From PCRC01 sp017848435 (GTDB taxonomy: Bacteria > Pseudomonadota > Gammaproteobacteria > Burkholderiales > Burkholderiaceae_C), in the NCBI GenBank assembly GCA_965284315.1, contig OZ260072.1, positions 2,852,001 through 2,916,000 on the forward strand: 64,000 bases of DNA, given 5' to 3'. Position 1 is the first letter of the stretch. Each line of letters starts with the position of its first letter. Positions 62,743-64,000 of the stretch are shown piece by piece. Below the pieces are notes generated by a model that did not search any database, was not told the origin of the DNA, and saw only the letters and a list, made by a program, of their open reading frames with translations. Made by a program: the position numbers and the translations under genes.

Positions 62743-64000
62743 ATGCGCCTAAAATCAATATTCATCAGTGATTACAAAAATCTAATAAACTTCACGCTGC
62801 CGTTCGGTGGCGAGAATTTCATTGATGTTTTTGTCGGCAAGAACGGTAGCGGAAAATCAAATCTGTTCGAGGCTCTGATTGAAATTTTCCGTCATCTAGA
62901 TCAATTTGGTCGCCCCGCCAATGACATTTCGTTTGATTACCGCCTGAGCTATGAAATTGAAGGAAAGGATACCGAAATTGAGTGGAAATCGGGCAGGCTG
63001 AGGATCAACAAGGACGAAGATCGTAAAACGCTGGGGCAAACACCATTCCCCGACAACGTCTTGATTTATTACTCTGGCCACAACACTACTGTTACTGACT
63101 TGGTTGCCGACTATGAAGAGAAATTTCGTGGGCGCATCAAAGGTGCCAATCTGGAGGACTCCCGTCGCTTCCTTGGTATCGGCCAAGAGTACAAGGCTCT
63201 GCTATTGGCGGTATTGCTGGTGCAGCCATCAGATAGCAGAGCTCACACATTCATTCGGCAAAAGCTGAAGATTGACAAACTAGGCATCACAAAACCCGGA
63301 ACTACGGACGTTTCCGAGCCGGTGTTGAGGATTGATTTGAAGCGACCGGACTACGCACGGGGTAACGAAAAGGAAAAGTACGATATTGACGTTGTCGATG
63401 CGGCCTCCCGATATTGGCGTCCAGTCGGCATTACAAAGGATTTTCTCGATACGGTGAGTGGTTGTATTTGGGACAACGCTGGGAAGCTGACGGTCACAGA
63501 GGGATATTTCCCAAATGATGATCGCTATATCCTTTACTTGTCTATCAGCAAGCTACAAGAAAAATTTTCCGGCAAGTGGCTAGAACTGTTCCGTCAATTT
63601 GACAACTTGAAAACGTTGGGAATGCTGGATGGAATTTCTGTTCCGCTCCGCCTTGCTTCGGGTGTAGAGGCCAATGTCAGTCACTTCAGTGACGGCCAAT
63701 TTCAGTCGGTGTACATCTACTCTATTGTCGAGCTCTTTAAAGATCGCAATTGCCTGATCTTGCTGGATGAGCCGGATGCTTTTCTCCACCCAGAATGGCA
63801 GTTTGATTTCTTGCGGCAGGTATTCGACATCACTGACGCTGCAACGAAAACCAGCCACGTTTTGATGAGCAGTCATAGTGCTGCGACTTTGTGTCCTATT
63901 GAAGATCAGCATATCAATCTATTTAGAATCGAAAATTCTGCTGTCTCCTGCTGTAAGCGATCAAAAAAGGATGTGATCCACGAGCTTTCTGATAGCTTCA
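62743..64000 (+). CDS. Restriction-associated AAA ATPase, incomplete at the window end
   Basis: The frame opens at ATG 62743, ten bases after hsdS, and runs open to the window edge (419 codons so far). Walker A is GKNGSGKS (residues 32-39), the ABC-type signature is SDGQFQSV (from 316), Walker B is LILLDEPDAFLHP (Asp342, Glu343) and SSHS is the switch histidine. This is the RecF/SMC-like AAA_15/AAA_21 pattern of defence ATPases. It is A/T-rich compared with the chromosome. Function is inferred from linkage to hsdRMS; a nuclease partner may lie beyond the window. Confidence 0.85.
   Translation, partial: MRLKSIFISDYKNLINFTLPFGGENFIDVFVGKNGSGKSNLFEALIEIFRHLDQFGRPANDISFDYRLSYEIEGKDTEIEWKSGRLRINKDEDRKTLGQTPFPDNVLIYYSGHNTTVTDLVADYEEKFRGRIKGANLEDSRRFLGIGQEYKALLLAVLLVQPSDSRAHTFIRQKLKIDKLGITKPGTTDVSEPVLRIDLKRPDYARGNEKEKYDIDVVDAASRYWRPVGITKDFLDTVSGCIWDNAGKLTVTEGYFPNDDRYILYLSISKLQEKFSGKWLELFRQFDNLKTLGMLDGISVPLRLASGVEANVSHFSDGQFQSVYIYSIVELFKDRNCLILLDEPDAFLHPEWQFDFLRQVFDITDAATKTSHVLMSSHSAATLCPIEDQHINLFRIENSAVSCCKRSKKDVIHELSDSF

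Noticed and set aside
36112..64000. A single large island covering both accessory regions
   Set aside because: The proposed attR and orphan terminator near 46460, separate integrase and serine recombinase systems and different repeat families favour two adjacent units, though the right boundary of the second is unseen.

Overview
The window is a chromosomal segment of a GC-rich betaproteobacterium, most likely of the family Comamonadaceae. The basis is a tmRNA tag reading ANDERFALAA, a PHB-type phaCAB cluster, the rpsF-priB-rpsR-rplI-dnaB order, and a dispersed intergenic repeat of a kind I associate with that family. I could not run a search, so genus is not assigned.

Positions 1-36134 are ordinary chromosome. 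Carbon storage and its turnover dominate. phaC, phaA and phaB (226-4027) make polyhydroxybutyrate; intracellular depolymerase phaZ (23297-24724, minus) releases it. A complete propionyl-CoA to succinyl-CoA route (methylmalonyl-CoA mutase, its GTPase chaperone, propionyl-CoA carboxylase beta and alpha, epimerase; 10457-17744) sits behind a divergent GntR regulator with a candidate operator. PEP synthase and its regulatory kinase/phosphorylase are divergent (25437-28868). Other genes: a CPA2 antiporter, a YfcG-type GST overlapping an M14 lipoprotein peptidase, dusA, a chemoreceptor with a C-terminal Cache-like domain, a soluble RnfB-like ferredoxin, an M36 protease, bacterioferritin, a DUF4212-symporter fusion, the ribosomal/primosomal cluster, dnaB, ubiG, gph and ssrA.

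Positions 36112-46460 are a compact (about 10.3 kb) P4-like integrative element inserted at the 3' end of ssrA. It has a P4-type tyrosine integrase, an AlpA regulator, a large PriCT-Toprim-DUF927 primase/helicase and about nine small uncharacterised genes, with no capsid, tail or conjugation genes. Two blocks of the 9-mer CCGGGGACA flank the replication half in opposite orientation, resembling the two-site (ori plus crr) design of phage P4. A second 12-mer repeat (AAACCGGGGAAC) lies at both outer ends, where integrase arm sites would be expected. A diverged copy of the ssrA core followed by a terminator marks a probable right end near 46460.

Positions 46500-64000 are a second accessory region. 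It carries a DUF1778-GNAT toxin-antitoxin pair; a minus-strand operon of about ten genes (AlpA-like, P-loop replication ATPase, coiled-coil protein, DUF2924 protein, large serine recombinase without zinc-ribbon cysteines, ParB-like partner); a HEPN-like gene under a perfect palindrome; a frameshifted DUF3489 gene; and a type I restriction-modification operon (HTH gene, hsdR, hsdM, hsdS) followed by an AAA ATPase that runs off the window. Several unexplained repeat families occur here: a 20-bp inverted repeat, five GGTTTGCAG copies, and GGTAAC-type sites at two operon heads. The right boundary of this region is not in the window.
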